DNA of 33,363 nt, from NCBI GenBank assembly GCA_003669615.1, contig QWOO01000046.1, positions 1 through 33,363 on the forward strand, given 5' to 3'. Below the pieces are notes generated by a model. The model saw nothing but the letters and a program-made list of their open reading frames with translations, had not been told where the DNA came from and did no database searches. Below are positions 32,788 to 33,363 of this stretch, one piece after another. How positions within the stretch are numbered: the first letter of the stretch is position 1; each line of letters starts with the position of its first letter. The position numbers and the translations under genes were made by a program. Source of the stretch: Planctomycetota bacterium. Lineage in GTDB: Bacteria; Planctomycetota; Planctomycetia; Planctomycetales; Planctomycetaceae.

Positions 32788-33363
32788 ATGAAGAGCGTTC
32801 ACATCGTTGCGAGGAAGAACGGCGTCGGGATCGATCGCGATGTTGCGATCATGGAAGCAGTGCTGAGTTCCGGCCACGATGTGGACTATCGGTCGCAAAA
32901 GCGACCTGAATCTCTGTGGAAGCAAATAGTAGCCTCAATGTCATCACGTCAGACGAGAGACAATTCAGATCTCTACCTGCTGACTGAGCGGATACCGTTT
33001 TTGTTAGGCCGCCTTCCCGGATGCGTCGCACTCGTCCCAAACCAAGAGCGTTTTCCTAAGCGGCATACCCAGCGTCTCAAACACGTAGATCACATCTTGT
33101 GCAAGACGCGGCACGCGGAGACTGTGTTTTCTGGGTTTGGTCCTGCCGTTCATTACGTTGGTTTTACCTCGTTTGATCGTCAACTTGCGGATGAAACGCC
33201 TGACTACAGCCGATTTTTTCATTTGGCTGGACGAAGTACGCTAAAAGGAACTGCCACATTGCTCGCTGCGTGGTCTCGACATCCAGAATGGCCACAATTA
33301 ACTCTTGTGCAGGCACCTGAAAATGCGCCTGCAAATGTCCCGAAGAATGTTCGCCTGATAACG
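32788..33363 (+). CDS. Glycosyltransferase (partial, C-terminus off the right edge)
   Basis: The frame is open from ATG 32788 to the window edge, 192 codons without a stop. It reads MKSVHIVARKNGVGIDRDVA at the start, then VALVPNQERFPKR, DHILCKTRHAETVF, VGFTSFDRQL and FFHLAGRSTLKGTATLLAAW. This order (acceptor-domain NQE, CKT, GFTS, then the LAGxSxxKGT hinge that opens the donor domain) is the pattern of a GT4/GT1-like group seen in polysaccharide loci. The catalytic donor half lies beyond the window. A good AGGA lies upstream. It is transcribed away from the minus-strand methyltransferase, so the glycan locus continues to the right. Confidence 0.85.
   Translation, partial: MKSVHIVARKNGVGIDRDVAIMEAVLSSGHDVDYRSQKRPESLWKQIVASMSSRQTRDNSDLYLLTERIPFLLGRLPGCVALVPNQERFPKRHTQRLKHVDHILCKTRHAETVFSGFGPAVHYVGFTSFDRQLADETPDYSRFFHLAGRSTLKGTATLLAAWSRHPEWPQLTLVQAPENAPANVPKNVRLIT

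Noticed and set aside
32421-32909. Plus-strand open frame overlapping the right-edge glycosyltransferase
   Set aside because: Different frame from the glycosyltransferase, Cys-rich, no motif, no ribosome-binding site.
32464-32925. Minus-strand open frame in the right intergenic region
   Set aside because: Antisense to the glycosyltransferase start, no motif.
1-33363. Search for defence systems, CRISPR, transposons, prophage, tRNA or rRNA
   Set aside because: No regularly spaced repeats, transposase or phage motifs, cloverleaf or rRNA signatures were seen on either strand.

Overview
The window looks like a chromosomal segment of a planctomycete (order Planctomycetales, a Gimesia/Fuerstiella/Rhodopirellula-type organism). 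That placement is an inference. It rests on the combination of a secreted DUF1080 protein, a DUF6263-type secreted protein, a dihydropteroate-synthase-like protein of the tetrahydromethanopterin C1 context, several sulfotransferases, sparse Shine-Dalgarno sequences and loosely spaced genes of moderate GC content. I see no tRNA, rRNA, CRISPR array, transposase or phage gene.

Layout. (1) 1-6.2 kb, mainly minus strand: the N-terminal half of a Wzc-like polysaccharide tyrosine autokinase cut by the left edge, a plus-strand glucose 1-dehydrogenase, an HpaI-type 2-keto-3-deoxy-sugar-acid aldolase, and rmlB-rmlA for dTDP-4-keto-6-deoxyglucose. (2) 6.5-12.4 kb, minus strand: a beta-lactamase-fold serine hydrolase, a four-helix membrane protein, a secreted DUF6263 protein, a FucU/RbsD mutarotase, a DHPS-like protein and an SDR whose catalytic residues are almost all replaced. 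(3) 12.7-16.6 kb, plus strand: a membrane-anchored SGNH-like protein with a degraded active site, then gdhA-proA ending in a strong hairpin terminator. (4) 16.7-20.2 kb: secreted DUF1080 protein (minus), then a translationally coupled pair (plus) of an unrecognised polytopic membrane protein and a NagA-like amidohydrolase. (5) 20.3-33.4 kb: an envelope-glycan locus containing two sulfotransferases, an ELM1-family putative glycosyltransferase, an MsbA-like exporter, an FkbM methyltransferase, a WaaE-like GT2, a WaaG-like GT4 and another GT4, three further SAM methyltransferases (two of them paralogues), and the start of another glycosyltransferase at the right edge.

How they may work together: both ends of the window are polysaccharide/glycolipid genes. 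RmlA/RmlB supply activated 6-deoxyhexose, the Wzc-like protein would control chain length or export, and the right-hand locus has the content expected for building, methylating, sulfating and flipping an LPS-like or glycolipid-linked glycan. The central genes are carbon and nitrogen metabolism, plus several enzyme-fold proteins with altered active sites (SDR, SGNH, NagA-like), which are the most unusual items here. Start sites were chosen by family length, Shine-Dalgarno sequence and overlap; several are uncertain and are flagged.
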